This document shows positions 1 to 8,523 of a stretch of DNA of 64,000 nucleotides, in pieces. Under the pieces are notes generated by a model, which saw only the letters and a program-made list of their open reading frames with translations, had not been told where the DNA came from and ran no database searches. Origin of the DNA: Deltaproteobacteria bacterium (GTDB taxonomy: Bacteria > Desulfobacterota > Binatia > Binatales > Binataceae). Made by a program: the position numbers and the translations under genes. The stretch is from NCBI GenBank assembly GCA_019237115.1, contig JAFAHS010000327.1, positions 21,723-85,722 on the forward strand. The letters run 5' to 3'. Each line of letters starts with the position of its first letter. Position 1 is the first letter of the stretch.

Positions 1-206
1 CGTTGGCTAGCATGGTACCCCGCCTCTACGAGTACAAAGCCGGCAACGGTACGACAATTGCGCAGGGGAATAGGCGGCAAGGAGTTAGAGTGTCACGGCC
101 ACGGTCTGACCGTTGAGTTTTGAAGTACTCAGCCGAAAGCTCGGAGGCTCGGCAAATCTTTCGCGCGCTTGCGGGTAAGGAGAGCGAGCTCTGTCGCGTG
201 GGTTAA
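1..206. other. Window edge, no complete gene
   Basis: Two plus-strand frames are open from the window edge and close at about 111 and 120. Either could be the 3' end of a gene that starts outside the window. Neither tail is recognisable. The position matters because a Pycsar cyclase normally lies directly upstream of its effector, and the effector-like gene starts at 207. The cyclase question cannot be settled from this window. Confidence 0.3.
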
Positions 207-749
207 TTGCTCGAATGCTCGAAACAGACGGTTGATGTGCTAGCCAGCCCGCAGTCCTGCGAAGCCTTCTCACGGGAAGTGCATCACTATGTACGCGACT
301 ACATTCAGCTCGCGGACCAAAAGGCGGGATTTCTATTTGCGGCGCTGTCTGCCTCGAGCTTGCTGGCCTACAATTTGGGCCTGTATCGACACGAAGCTCT
401 ATTGTCGTGGCTCGATTCGCCACAGAAATGGCAGACTTCCCAACTAGCGGCATTTTTTGCCGTAATCCCGCTGGTCTGTAGCGCAGCGGCGGCTGTAGCC
501 GTTGTGATCCCCAGGCGCGAATCGCGCCCCGGATTGGTGTTTTGGGAAGGTATAGTCCGATTTAGAAACCGGCAAGAATATGCAGACACGGTGATTAAAG
601 CGGACGCCGCCATTCTAACCCGCGCATTCCTCGAAGACGTGTATGATCTTACGAGAGCCTGCAGACGAAAGTATCTTGCACTGGAGATAGCCATTTGGGC
701 GGGTGCAACCGGAGCTGCGTCCACTCTTATATTCCTGTTGAGCAAATGA
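207..749 (+). CDS. Pycsar effector-like membrane protein (PycTM/DUF5706 type)
   Basis: This 180-residue protein has a soluble N-terminal helix with the motif LADQKAG (residues 35-41) leading straight into a membrane segment (about 42-60). A second membrane segment lies at 81-101 and a third at the extreme C-terminus (159-178). The D-x-KA-G motif before TM1 and this layout match the transmembrane effectors of Pycsar anti-phage systems, which are triggered by cyclic CMP or UMP and damage the inner membrane. The TTG at 207 follows a TAA stop immediately, so translation must start at or after it; GTG at 237 is the main alternative. No clear Shine-Dalgarno is seen. The partner cyclase is not in the window, and the downstream neighbour moaA is unrelated. 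The family call is from pattern recall and the defence role is inferred. Confidence 0.6.
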   Translation: MLECSKQTVDVLASPQSCEAFSREVHHYVRDYIQLADQKAGFLFAALSASSLLAYNLGLYRHEALLSWLDSPQKWQTSQLAAFFAVIPLVCSAAAAVAVVIPRRESRPGLVFWEGIVRFRNRQEYADTVIKADAAILTRAFLEDVYDLTRACRRKYLALEIAIWAGATGAASTLIFLLSK

Positions 750-843
750 AATGTTGCGCTCGGTGTACTTCGCTCAGGTATGGCGCCTGGCGGGCGTTTA
801 CGGTCGAAGGCTGTACTGAATGAGGTCGAGGGATTGAGGCGGG

Positions 844-1890
844 TTGTCTTGTCCGGTCAGCGAACAAGCCTCCATTCTAGATAGTAGAGTCAGAGCCGTG
901 CTGAAAGACTCTTTCAATCGCGTGATAAACTACCTACGTATATCTCTAGTGGACAGATGCAATCTACGCTGTGTCTACTGCATGCCGCTAGAAAACATCC
1001 GTTTCCTTCCAGGGGAAGAGTTACTGACTTCTCGGGAAATAGAGCTCGTCGTTCAGGCCGCGGTGAGCGTGGGCTTCCATAAATTTAGATTGACCGGTGG
1101 AGAGCCGACATTGCGGTCGGACCTGATCGATATTGTTGAACGCATTACCAAGATTCCAGGAGTTGACGATCTGGCACTAACTACCAATGGACTTTTGATG
1201 CGAACCCTAGCCGAGCCGCTGAAGCGCGCCGGTCTCAAGCGAATCAATGTTCACTTGGACAGTCTTAACCCAGAAGTTGTGAGACGCCAAATGCGATGGG
1301 GAAGCTTTGAGAGGATCTGGGAGGGTATCGCTGCCGCGGAGGCTGTCGGCCTTACTCCGCTAAAATTGAACGCCGTAGTCGTGCGTGGGTATAATGACAG
1401 GGAAGTGTCGGATTTGGCGCGGCTTACGCTCGACCACGCGTGGCATGTGCGCTTTATAGAGTCGATGCCGTTGGGACCGGGAAAGTGCGCAAGCGTAGCA
1501 GCTCAGGGATACGTTTCGAACCGGGACACGCGAGAGCTGATCGAACGAGAACTAGGGACGATGTATGAATTGCAGAGCGAAGACGTGTCCGACGAGTCGC
1601 GAAACTTCCGGCTCAATGGTGCTGCTGGCGTGGTCGGTTTCATAAGCCCAGTCAGTGATCCCTACTGTGGAAGCTGCAATCGAATGCGGCTGACCGCGGA
1701 TGGCAAATTTCATATGTGTCTTCTGAACGACGACGAGCTGGATGTGCGTAAGCTGCTGCGACGGGGCGACAGCACGCTGAGCGAAATCGGACAAGTTCTG
1801 ATTAGAGCGGTGGCGAATAAGCCATTCGGACATCGCCTGGCCGAAGGGCACTCCACACAGGGGCGATCAATGTTTCAGATTGGCGGTTAG
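844..1890 (+). CDS. moaA: GTP 3',8-cyclase MoaA (radical SAM, molybdenum cofactor)
   Basis: MoaA performs the first step of molybdenum cofactor synthesis, converting GTP to 3',8-cyclo-GTP with two iron-sulphur clusters. The N-terminal radical-SAM cluster motif C-x3-C-x2-C is at Cys39, Cys43 and Cys46. The typical TGGEP motif is near residue 84. The C-terminal cluster ligands are Cys275, Cys278 and Cys292. The protein ends in Gly-Gly, as MoaA must for activity. At 348 residues it is of normal or slightly long family length. The start is TTG at 844, with GAGG about six bases upstream; GTG at 898 is an alternative that would remove a poorly conserved N-terminus. It sits next to fdhD and two molybdopterin oxidoreductases, which need its product. 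The other moa/moe genes are not adjacent. Confidence 0.93.
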   Translation: MSCPVSEQASILDSRVRAVLKDSFNRVINYLRISLVDRCNLRCVYCMPLENIRFLPGEELLTSREIELVVQAAVSVGFHKFRLTGGEPTLRSDLIDIVERITKIPGVDDLALTTNGLLMRTLAEPLKRAGLKRINVHLDSLNPEVVRRQMRWGSFERIWEGIAAAEAVGLTPLKLNAVVVRGYNDREVSDLARLTLDHAWHVRFIESMPLGPGKCASVAAQGYVSNRDTRELIERELGTMYELQSEDVSDESRNFRLNGAAGVVGFISPVSDPYCGSCNRMRLTADGKFHMCLLNDDELDVRKLLRRGDSTLSEIGQVLIRAVANKPFGHRLAEGHSTQGRSMFQIGG

Positions 1891-1895
1891 GTCAG

Positions 1896-1944
1896 GCTCC
1901 GGCCTTCAACGGAGCGTGGGGGCAGCGTTACGATCTGAATCGTA
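1896..1944. terminator. Two small inverted repeats between convergent moaA and fdhD
   Basis: The 77-base gap between the convergent ends of moaA and fdhD holds GCTCCG (1896-1901) pairing with CGGAGC (1910-1915). It also holds TACGAT (1929-1934) pairing with ATCGTA (1939-1944) across a CTGA loop. The position suits a bidirectional transcription stop. Neither hairpin is followed by a T-run, so intrinsic termination is only a suggestion. Confidence 0.3.
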
Positions 1945-1967
1945 CTGGCCGTCTCGGCCTCCCGGAG

Positions 1968-2912
1968 CTAGGTTATGCGTTCCGGAGACGTATAGACATT
2001 GAAGCTGCTTTCGCGAACGAATCCCACCAGCGTCATGCCGATATCTTGAGCGAGATCGATTGCTAACGACGAGGGAGCAGAAACGGCTGCGAGGATTGGA
2101 ATCCCAGCGGCCGCAGCCTTCTGTACGATCTCGAAGCTGAGTCGACCGCTGACCATCAGCATGGCATCGCCCAATGGTATCCAGCCTTTGATAAGCGCGT
2201 GACCGATAGCTTTGTCCACGGCGTTGTGACGACCGATATCCTCGTACAAAGCCATGAGTTCCGGGCACGAATCAGACAGAGTGGGCAAGTCGTTCGCGAT
2301 CGGATGCTCGATCGCAGGCGACGCTATCTGACTCGAGCCGAAATTGGCGTGCGAATTTGGACGGAATAGTGCGGCTGCATGGAGGCCGCCGGTAGCGCTG
2401 AACACCTGCTGTGCATCGCGCATAAGGTGAGGTAGGCGCAGCATCACGGCAGCGGGAACCGTGAGGGTTGAGCAAAGAGACCGAACTCGACGCTGGATTG
2501 AGGCAATACTGGTCTTTCCACATACGCCGCAGCTTGAAGAGATCGTGAAGTTGCGTCTGAGGCGTTCGCGCAAATTTTCGGCGGGTACCTTTAGGATCAC
2601 ATCTACGGCATTAGGTTCGGGTTTACCTCTCGGCCCTCTGACATTGCGAATCTCGTCTAGCTCGCCAGCTGCTTCGAGGAACCCTTCCGCCAAAAGAAAC
2701 CCCAACGTGAGTTCGTGATCGTGTCCGGGCGTGCGCATAGTGAGGGTGAAGCGGCGTCCGCCCAGCCTAATCTCTAGGGGTTCTTCTACGGCCAGCGCTT
2801 CAGATGACCGCACCCGCGAATCGCCGTTTGCACGTACTTTTAATGCGGGGCAGGTTTTGATCGAGCCCTGCGGTTTGTCTTGCGACGACATTAATGGCGA
2901 AACGGTCGGCAC
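1968..2912 (-). CDS. fdhD: Formate dehydrogenase accessory sulfurtransferase FdhD
   Basis: FdhD passes sulphur from IscS to the molybdenum bis-MGD cofactor of formate dehydrogenases, which is essential for their activity. The 314-residue protein shows the family's active-site loop with the CGVCGK motif (Cys128, Cys131). It also has the conserved TPGHDHELTLGFLLAEGF block (about 61-78) and the YEDIGRHNAVDK and SGRLSFEIVQK blocks towards the C-terminus. The start is GTG at 2912, with an in-frame ATG seven codons later (2891) as the alternative. It converges on moaA. The likely clients are the selenocysteine formate dehydrogenase at 14311 and possibly the YdeP-like enzyme at 3568. Confidence 0.93.
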   Translation of the reverse strand: MPTVSPLMSSQDKPQGSIKTCPALKVRANGDSRVRSSEALAVEEPLEIRLGGRRFTLTMRTPGHDHELTLGFLLAEGFLEAAGELDEIRNVRGPRGKPEPNAVDVILKVPAENLRERLRRNFTISSSCGVCGKTSIASIQRRVRSLCSTLTVPAAVMLRLPHLMRDAQQVFSATGGLHAAALFRPNSHANFGSSQIASPAIEHPIANDLPTLSDSCPELMALYEDIGRHNAVDKAIGHALIKGWIPLGDAMLMVSGRLSFEIVQKAAAAGIPILAAVSAPSSLAIDLAQDIGMTLVGFVRESSFNVYTSPERIT

Positions 2913-3567
2913 TTTGTACAGATTTGGTAAGACTTCGTGGGTCAGGATCTGGCAAGAACCATTCCGGGGTGACGGCAGGCCGAGTCACCCGGCAGTCGCC
3001 TATAGACAAGTACCATGGTTCTGACTGGTGCTGCGGCCCAAGGGGCGGAACGGCAGAGAAATTTCCTCGTGGCCCCCCTGAGGCAGAACCGACGCCAAAG
3101 AGTCCTTCCTCGAGTAGCGACCTGGAGTTAGATCGAAAGTTCCTCTAATTTTTGTGAGTTTCTCTTTGATTCTTGTTAAGCGCCGACTTGCCGAAAATCC
3201 AAAAGGCTTCTCGTAAGCGTTCTCTTCTTTGCATCTCGCATCGTTTTCAGATGGCACACCCGTTGCTGCCTACGGGTCTGGTTTCGATCGAAAAGGTGAG
3301 TTCGAGAGGGAATGTGGAAAATTCCTTGGACGGACGTGTCTTCTGAGTACCGGCCCGGAAACTTGCTGCACTCGATAGTTCCGACCTCTCGAGGAGTCTG
3401 GTCTGCCGGCCTCAGTTGGCATCGAAGCGCGAACTTGGACCGGTAGGTGTTCAAGCGGTGGCTTTCAGTGGTTCCGATGGTGGCTCATGTTGATCGAGAA
3501 GCGACTCCTTGGGGCAGCAGACATTCTCTGTTCGGTTCACAATCATGGCAGGAAGGAGCATTAGAAG
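2913..3567. other. Long intergenic region carrying the ydeP-cyd promoter
   Basis: This 655-base gap lies between the divergent fdhD and ydeP-like genes. It holds a perfect sigma-54 promoter (3252-3266), annotated separately, which leaves a leader of roughly 290 bases before the oxidoreductase start. Activator sites would be expected upstream of the promoter, but I found no convincing inverted repeat there. No coding frame in the gap is recognisable. Confidence 0.5.
3252..3267 (+). promoter_or_regulatory. Sigma-54 (-24/-12) promoter of the ydeP-cydAB operon
   Basis: TGGCAC (3252-3257), five bases, then TTGC (3263-3266) followed by T matches the RpoN consensus TGGCAC-N5-TTGCW at every position. 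The GG and GC doublets have the obligatory spacing. It points towards the oxidoreductase gene at 3568, with transcription expected to start around 3278. Such promoters need an AAA+ activator, and one (an FhlA-like protein) is encoded at 12267-13547. That this activator acts here is inferred. Confidence 0.8.
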
Positions 3568-5901
3568 ATGAGCAAGAAGCCGCGCATCGAAGAATACAAC
3601 GATCCAGGAGGCGGATGGGGGGCAACTTTTGCCACTGCTAATGTGCTGCTGGAGCAAAAAGTTCTACTGAAGGGCGCGCTGGCACTCTTCCGGATGAATA
3701 AACCGGAAGGCTTCAAATGCCCCAGCTGTGCTTGGCCAGATCCCGCACCGGACAACGCCGATCCCTTGGTGATATGCGAGAACGGCGCGAAAGCGCTGGC
3801 CTGGGAAATCACCGCCCATCGGGCGACGCCGGAGTTTTTCGCCGAACACACGGTCGCCGAACTGAATGCTCGCTCGGATTACTGGCTAGAACAGCAAGGC
3901 CGGATCACTCATCCGATGGTCTATGACCCTACCACCGATCATTACCTACCTTTGGAGTGGGATAAAGCTCTCAGGCTTATCGGCAACGCGCTTCGCCAAT
4001 TGAGTACTCCCAACCAGGCTGAATTTTACACATCTGGACGTTCGAGCAATGAGGCGGCCTTTCTCTACCAGCTATTTGCGCGCGAGTTCGGCACCAACAA
4101 TTTCCCGGACTGTTCAAATTACTGTCATGAACCGACCAGCCAGGGACTTCCACCGGCAATCGGAGTTGGTAAAGGCACGTGCACTCTGGAGGATTTCCAA
4201 CAGGCGGACGCGATTTTCGTGATCGGCCAGAATACCGGCACCAACAGCCCGCGGATGATGACGGAACTTCACAATGCATCCCGACGGGGTGCGCGAATCG
4301 TGGTGTTTAATCCGTTGCGCGAACGAGCCCTGGAGCGTTTCCAAGCCCCACAAAGACCACTTGAAATGGCGACTATGACCTCTACTCCGATCGCCACGCA
4401 TTACTATCAGGTCAAGATCGGCGGGGACGCCGCGGCTTTGAAGGGTCTGATGAAGGCGATCATCGAGATCGACGATCGCGCCCTGCGGGAGGATCAACCG
4501 CGCGTTTTGGATATTGATTTCATCGAAGGGCATACGACAGGGTTTGATGACTTACGCGCGGATCTGCTCGATACCAGCTGGTCAGCTATTGAGTACCAGT
4601 CAGGTCTGTCTCAAAGGCAGTTGCAGGAATGCGCCCAAGTTTACCTTGAGGCGAATAGCGTCATAATTTGCTATGGGATGGGTATCACGCAGCACTTCCG
4701 CGGTACTCAGAATGTGCAACAGATCGTGAATCTGTTGCTATTGCGCGGAAACATCGGGAAACCTGGCGCCGGAGTAGTCCCGGTGCGCGGTCATTCTAAC
4801 GTTCAGGGTGATCGGACGATGGGCATTACCGAAAAGCCCACCCGGGAATTTTTGGATCAGTTGCAGAAAGTGTTTGGCTTCGTCCCCCCTCACGAACACG
4901 GACACGACGTGATTCGCGCTTTGGAAGCGATGATTCGAAATGACGCCAAGGTGTTCATTGGTCTTGGGGGAAACTTCGTGGCGGCATCGCCCGATACTCC
5001 CGTTATCAGCGAGGCGTTTCGCAAACTCGACCTTACCGTCAGCATCGCAACGAAACTCAACCGAACGCACGTCGTTCACGGGCGCGCCGCAGTGATTTTA
5101 CCCTGCCTAGCCCGTTCTGAAATAGATCGAGGCGCCAGTGGCGAAGCGCAGAAAGTCACTATCGAGGATGCAATGTCGGTGGTGCAGGCGTCGCGCGGGG
5201 TGGTGGCCCCAGCGAGCCCACATCTTCGTTCGGAGACCTGGATTGTGGGCCAGATCGCGCACGCCACGCTGGGAAGCAAATCAGTCATTCCGTGGGAGTG
5301 GCTGCTGCAGGACTATTCACGGATTCGAGACAAAATCGAAGCAGTGTTTCCAATCTTTCAAGGGTTTAACGCTCGTATTCAGGTGCCGGGCGGGTTTCGC
5401 CTGGCGAACACGGCCAGCGAACGAATCTGGAAAACTCCAAACGGTAAGGCGAACTTTCTGATCTTTCCCGGCTTGGACGACGATCCACACCGAGATGATC
5501 CAAAAGCGTTGTGGTTAAGCACACTTCGCAGTCACGATCAGTACAATTCGACTATCTACAGTAACAACGATCGGTATCGCGGCATTTACAACCAGCGGGA
5601 CATCATTTTCCTCAATGAAAGAGAGATAAAAAAACAAGGTATGAGCCCGGGAGATCGCGTCGATATCTACACTTTGTCGTCCGACGGATTAGAGAGGGTG
5701 GTTCGCGGGTTCAAACTTGTCGCGTACAATATTCCCGATGGCTCATGCGCAGCGTACTATCCCGAGACGAGCCCGCTGATACCTTTGAGTCTGTATGACC
5801 CGCTGTCCGGCACTCCCAGTGCTAAGGGCGTACAGATTGTTTTAAAGCCCAGTATCAAAAACCAGATCCAAATGCCGCAGGTGGCGGGAGTGCGAGCATG
5901 A
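3568..5901 (+). CDS. FdhF/YdeP-family molybdopterin oxidoreductase
   Basis: This 777-residue protein belongs to the bis-MGD molybdenum enzyme superfamily. It aligns from memory along its whole length with E. coli YdeP, including an N-terminal GGWGA block, CPSCAWPDP (Cys51, Cys54), FYTSGRTSNEAAFLYQ-like and CHEPTS blocks, and GMGITQH. The reaction of YdeP is not established; it has been linked to acid resistance. No catalytic Sec or Cys equivalent to that of formate dehydrogenase is evident, so a formate substrate should not be assumed. No Tat signal is seen, so it is probably cytoplasmic. AAGGAG lies nine bases before the ATG. Its stop overlaps the cydA start (ATGA), which makes translational coupling likely. 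The operon is headed by a perfect sigma-54 promoter. Confidence 0.9.
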   Translation: MSKKPRIEEYNDPGGGWGATFATANVLLEQKVLLKGALALFRMNKPEGFKCPSCAWPDPAPDNADPLVICENGAKALAWEITAHRATPEFFAEHTVAELNARSDYWLEQQGRITHPMVYDPTTDHYLPLEWDKALRLIGNALRQLSTPNQAEFYTSGRSSNEAAFLYQLFAREFGTNNFPDCSNYCHEPTSQGLPPAIGVGKGTCTLEDFQQADAIFVIGQNTGTNSPRMMTELHNASRRGARIVVFNPLRERALERFQAPQRPLEMATMTSTPIATHYYQVKIGGDAAALKGLMKAIIEIDDRALREDQPRVLDIDFIEGHTTGFDDLRADLLDTSWSAIEYQSGLSQRQLQECAQVYLEANSVIICYGMGITQHFRGTQNVQQIVNLLLLRGNIGKPGAGVVPVRGHSNVQGDRTMGITEKPTREFLDQLQKVFGFVPPHEHGHDVIRALEAMIRNDAKVFIGLGGNFVAASPDTPVISEAFRKLDLTVSIATKLNRTHVVHGRAAVILPCLARSEIDRGASGEAQKVTIEDAMSVVQASRGVVAPASPHLRSETWIVGQIAHATLGSKSVIPWEWLLQDYSRIRDKIEAVFPIFQGFNARIQVPGGFRLANTASERIWKTPNGKANFLIFPGLDDDPHRDDPKALWLSTLRSHDQYNSTIYSNNDRYRGIYNQRDIIFLNEREIKKQGMSPGDRVDIYTLSSDGLERVVRGFKLVAYNIPDGSCAAYYPETSPLIPLSLYDPLSGTPSAKGVQIVLKPSIKNQIQMPQVAGVRA

Positions 5902-7289
5902 CGTTCGATTCGATTTTGTTATCGCGCCTTCAGTTCGCGTTCACGATTGGCTACCACATCATCTGGCCTACCTATTCAATTGGAGTGTCGGGGTTCGTGG
6001 CCCTACTGAACGTGTTCTGGGTACTGACTGGCAAAACGAACTACCGGGACCTTGCCCGCTTTTGGACACACTTGTTCGCCTTGGGGTTCGTGATGGGTGT
6101 CGTCACAGGAGTTGTGCTTTCGTACCAGATCGGAGCTAACTGGAGCACGTTTTCGCGTATTACCGGAAACGTTCTGGGTCCGCTGTTCATGTATGAGGCG
6201 CTGACCGCCTTTTTTCTAGAGGCCGGATTTATCGGCATTTTGTTGTTCGGGGAGACGAGGGTAGGAAGAGGGCTTCATCTGTTCGCTTCACTCATGGTGT
6301 TTGCCGGCACGATCTTCAGTGCCTTTTGGGTACTGGTTGCGAATAGTTGGATGCAGACGCCAGCCGGGGCTGTTCTCGGCTCGGATGGTGTTTTTCATGT
6401 GAAGAGCTGGACAGCTGTAATCTTCAATGCGTCGTTTCCCTACCGCTTTGGGCACATGGTTTGTGGAAGTTTGGTCACGGGGGTGTTTTTCATCGCCGGC
6501 GTGTCAGCGCTTCACATTCTCCGAGAGACCAAACGAGAGGCGGCCGAGTCAGCACTTTCTTTGACTATGTGGCTTGCCCTCGCTCTGGTTCCGCTTCAGC
6601 TGTTTCTGGGCGATCGACACGGGCTCAACACTCGCCAATACCAGCCGATGAAGTTGGCAGCCATTGAAGCCCGCTGGGATACGGGTCGTGGGGTACCGCT
6701 TACCTTGTTCGCGATCCCGGACCAGAAATCTGAGACGAATTTGTGGCCGGTGGACATTCCTCATTTGGGAAGCGTGATTTTAACTCACAGTTGGAATGGC
6801 AAGGTACTCGGGCTAAAGGAAGTTCCGCCAGAAGATCGACCCTACGTTCCGATCGTATTCTTTGGTTTTCGAGCGATGGTCGGCATCGGAATGGTGCTCT
6901 TCCTTCTTTCCTTACTTGGAGCATACCAGAGGTGGCGAGGCCAGCTTGTGAAGCAGAGATGGTTTCTGGTTTCGTTGGTGGTCGCCAGCCCTCTCGGTTT
7001 TGTGGCGACAATCGCAGGTTGGATCGTAACGGAAGCGGGGAGACAGCCCTACGCGGTATACGGCATCCTGCGAACCGCAAATGCCGCGTCCCAGCTGCCT
7101 GCAGTCAGTGTCGGGCTCACCTTCCTTATCTTCATCGTCGCCTACCTGGCTTTGCTTGCCGGTTTTCTCCGGTTTTTCACACAGGCGGTAATAGCCGGTC
7201 CGAAGATTACTGAGGTCTTGGATCCGGCCGCGCACGCGCCTCTTGGACGCATGCGATCAACGCCTGCGCTACTCAAAGGAGCTCGCTGA
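5898..7289 (+). CDS. cydA: Cytochrome bd-type (CIO-like) quinol oxidase subunit I
   Basis: This subunit holds the quinol site and all three haems of cytochrome bd and reduces O2 to water at the membrane. It has 463 residues and many membrane segments. Haem ligands are visible as His20 (GYH), His186 (RFGHM) and Met327 (FRAM). The conserved Glu100 and Glu108 of the proton path are present. The usual GRQPW signature appears here as GRQPY (381-385). The quinol loop is short, which fits the cyanide-insensitive subclass. It overlaps the upstream oxidoreductase by four bases and lies two bases before cydB. The tight coupling to a molybdopterin enzyme is unusual. Confidence 0.93.
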   Translation: MTFDSILLSRLQFAFTIGYHIIWPTYSIGVSGFVALLNVFWVLTGKTNYRDLARFWTHLFALGFVMGVVTGVVLSYQIGANWSTFSRITGNVLGPLFMYEALTAFFLEAGFIGILLFGETRVGRGLHLFASLMVFAGTIFSAFWVLVANSWMQTPAGAVLGSDGVFHVKSWTAVIFNASFPYRFGHMVCGSLVTGVFFIAGVSALHILRETKREAAESALSLTMWLALALVPLQLFLGDRHGLNTRQYQPMKLAAIEARWDTGRGVPLTLFAIPDQKSETNLWPVDIPHLGSVILTHSWNGKVLGLKEVPPEDRPYVPIVFFGFRAMVGIGMVLFLLSLLGAYQRWRGQLVKQRWFLVSLVVASPLGFVATIAGWIVTEAGRQPYAVYGILRTANAASQLPAVSVGLTFLIFIVAYLALLAGFLRFFTQAVIAGPKITEVLDPAAHAPLGRMRSTPALLKGAR

Positions 7290-7291
7290 CG

Positions 7292-8362
7292 ATGCTCTAT
7301 CCCTATGTTGGCTTCGCGCTCATCGGTCTCTCCATTCTTGTATACGTGTTGATGGACGGGTGGGATCTGGGGGTTGGAATCTTGTTTTTGATTGCCCCTC
7401 GGGACATCGAACGAGACCAGATGATTAAATCCATAGCCCCCTTTTGGGACGGCAACGAGACTTGGTTGGTGTTTGGCGGCGTAACCCTGTTCGCGATATT
7501 TCCGCAGGTTTATGCGCAAGCTTTGCAACTCCTGTATTTGCCCGTAATGGTCATGCTATTCGCGCTCGTCTTTCGCGGGATCTCGTTTGAGTTTCGCGAA
7601 CGGGCAAAAAAACAGGAGCGATTGTGGAATTGGATTTTCGGGCTGGCTTCGCTGGTAGCCGGTTTCGTGCAAGGCATGATGCTCGGCAAGGTTGCCCAAG
7701 GGGTTCAGTCTCTGGGACTGGCCGATGGCAATAGCGTGAGCGTGAGTCTTTTCCCCATTCTCAGCGGTGTCGCGATGGTAGCTGGATACTCGCTTTTGGG
7801 CTCGGCTTGGCTGGTCTGCAAGACGGAGGGTTCCACGCAGACATTTGGTCGAGAGGTCAGCCAGGCCGCCTGGCTGTTCACGATGGTTACATTTATCGTG
7901 GTTTCGGTCTGGGCTCCGCTGAGTATCTCTCAGGTGGCAAGACGATGGTTCGCCTGGCCAGAAATGGGCCTGTTTGGGGTGGTGGCAATTGGACTGATTA
8001 CGGTTGCGTTATGTTTTTGGCGCTCGATCTGGAGCAGAACTGGAAGCGACGCGCGCCTTCTTTGGCTGGCCGTGGTCATGACTCTGTTTGCATTCCTCGG
8101 GTTCGGTGCGACGCTGTGGCCTTACATTCTGCCCTATCGGCTCTCAATAGCTGAAGGTGCCGCGGACACGACGACCATACAATTCGCGTTGGTTGGGGTC
8201 ATCCTCACGATGCCGATGGTCGCTATCTATCAGCTGTGTGCTTACCGGATATTTCGGGGAAAAGTCCCGGGCACCGGGCAGGATTATGACGCACCAGCCT
8301 CCGCTCCGAGTATCTCGGCACGGCGTACTCACGAGCGCGAGTCAGCCTTGCACCTTTCTTAG
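7292..8362 (+). CDS. cydB: Cytochrome bd-type quinol oxidase subunit II, with a foreign C-terminal tail
   Basis: CydB is the haem-free partner of CydA. It is a 356-residue polytopic protein with the family's N-terminal YVLMDGWDLGVG block and a FWDGNETWLV block. The core ends around YRIFRGKV. The last 20 to 25 residues are rich in Ala, Ser and Arg and look unlike the family. The DNA from about 8290 encodes, in another frame, the end of an outer-membrane efflux protein. The tail of CydB is therefore probably translated out of frame from that unrelated gene after a deletion fused the two. The catalytic core appears intact. Confidence 0.9.
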   Translation: MLYPYVGFALIGLSILVYVLMDGWDLGVGILFLIAPRDIERDQMIKSIAPFWDGNETWLVFGGVTLFAIFPQVYAQALQLLYLPVMVMLFALVFRGISFEFRERAKKQERLWNWIFGLASLVAGFVQGMMLGKVAQGVQSLGLADGNSVSVSLFPILSGVAMVAGYSLLGSAWLVCKTEGSTQTFGREVSQAAWLFTMVTFIVVSVWAPLSISQVARRWFAWPEMGLFGVVAIGLITVALCFWRSIWSRTGSDARLLWLAVVMTLFAFLGFGATLWPYILPYRLSIAEGAADTTTIQFALVGVILTMPMVAIYQLCAYRIFRGKVPGTGQDYDAPASAPSISARRTHERESALHLS

Positions 8363-8523
8363 TCGGACCCGCAAAGATTGCTGTCGTGGAGTTGCTTACC
8401 GCTCAACGAGATCTGGCCAATGTCCGCTACACACTAATCCAAAGCCAAGCCGAACTGCTTACGGCATACGCTGCCGCTGCGCATGCAGTAGGTTTTACCG
8501 CTTTCGATGAGTATCATCGATGA
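8290..8523 (+). pseudogene. 3' remnant of an outer-membrane efflux (TolC/NodT-type) gene
   Basis: A frame open from just after the TGA at 8287-8289 to the TGA at 8521-8523 encodes about 77 residues and has no proper start codon. It contains VELLTAQRDLANVRYTLIQ followed by AELLTAYAAAAHAVG. This is the signature of the last coiled-coil helices of TolC-family outer-membrane factors (LLTAQRxL...LLTAYAAL). The first ~70 bases lie under the cydB 3' end in another frame. Its stop overlaps the ytcA start (ATGA), as expected if it was once the first gene of an outer-membrane factor-ytcA-mdtN-mdtO operon. More than 80% of the gene is missing. Confidence 0.75.
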
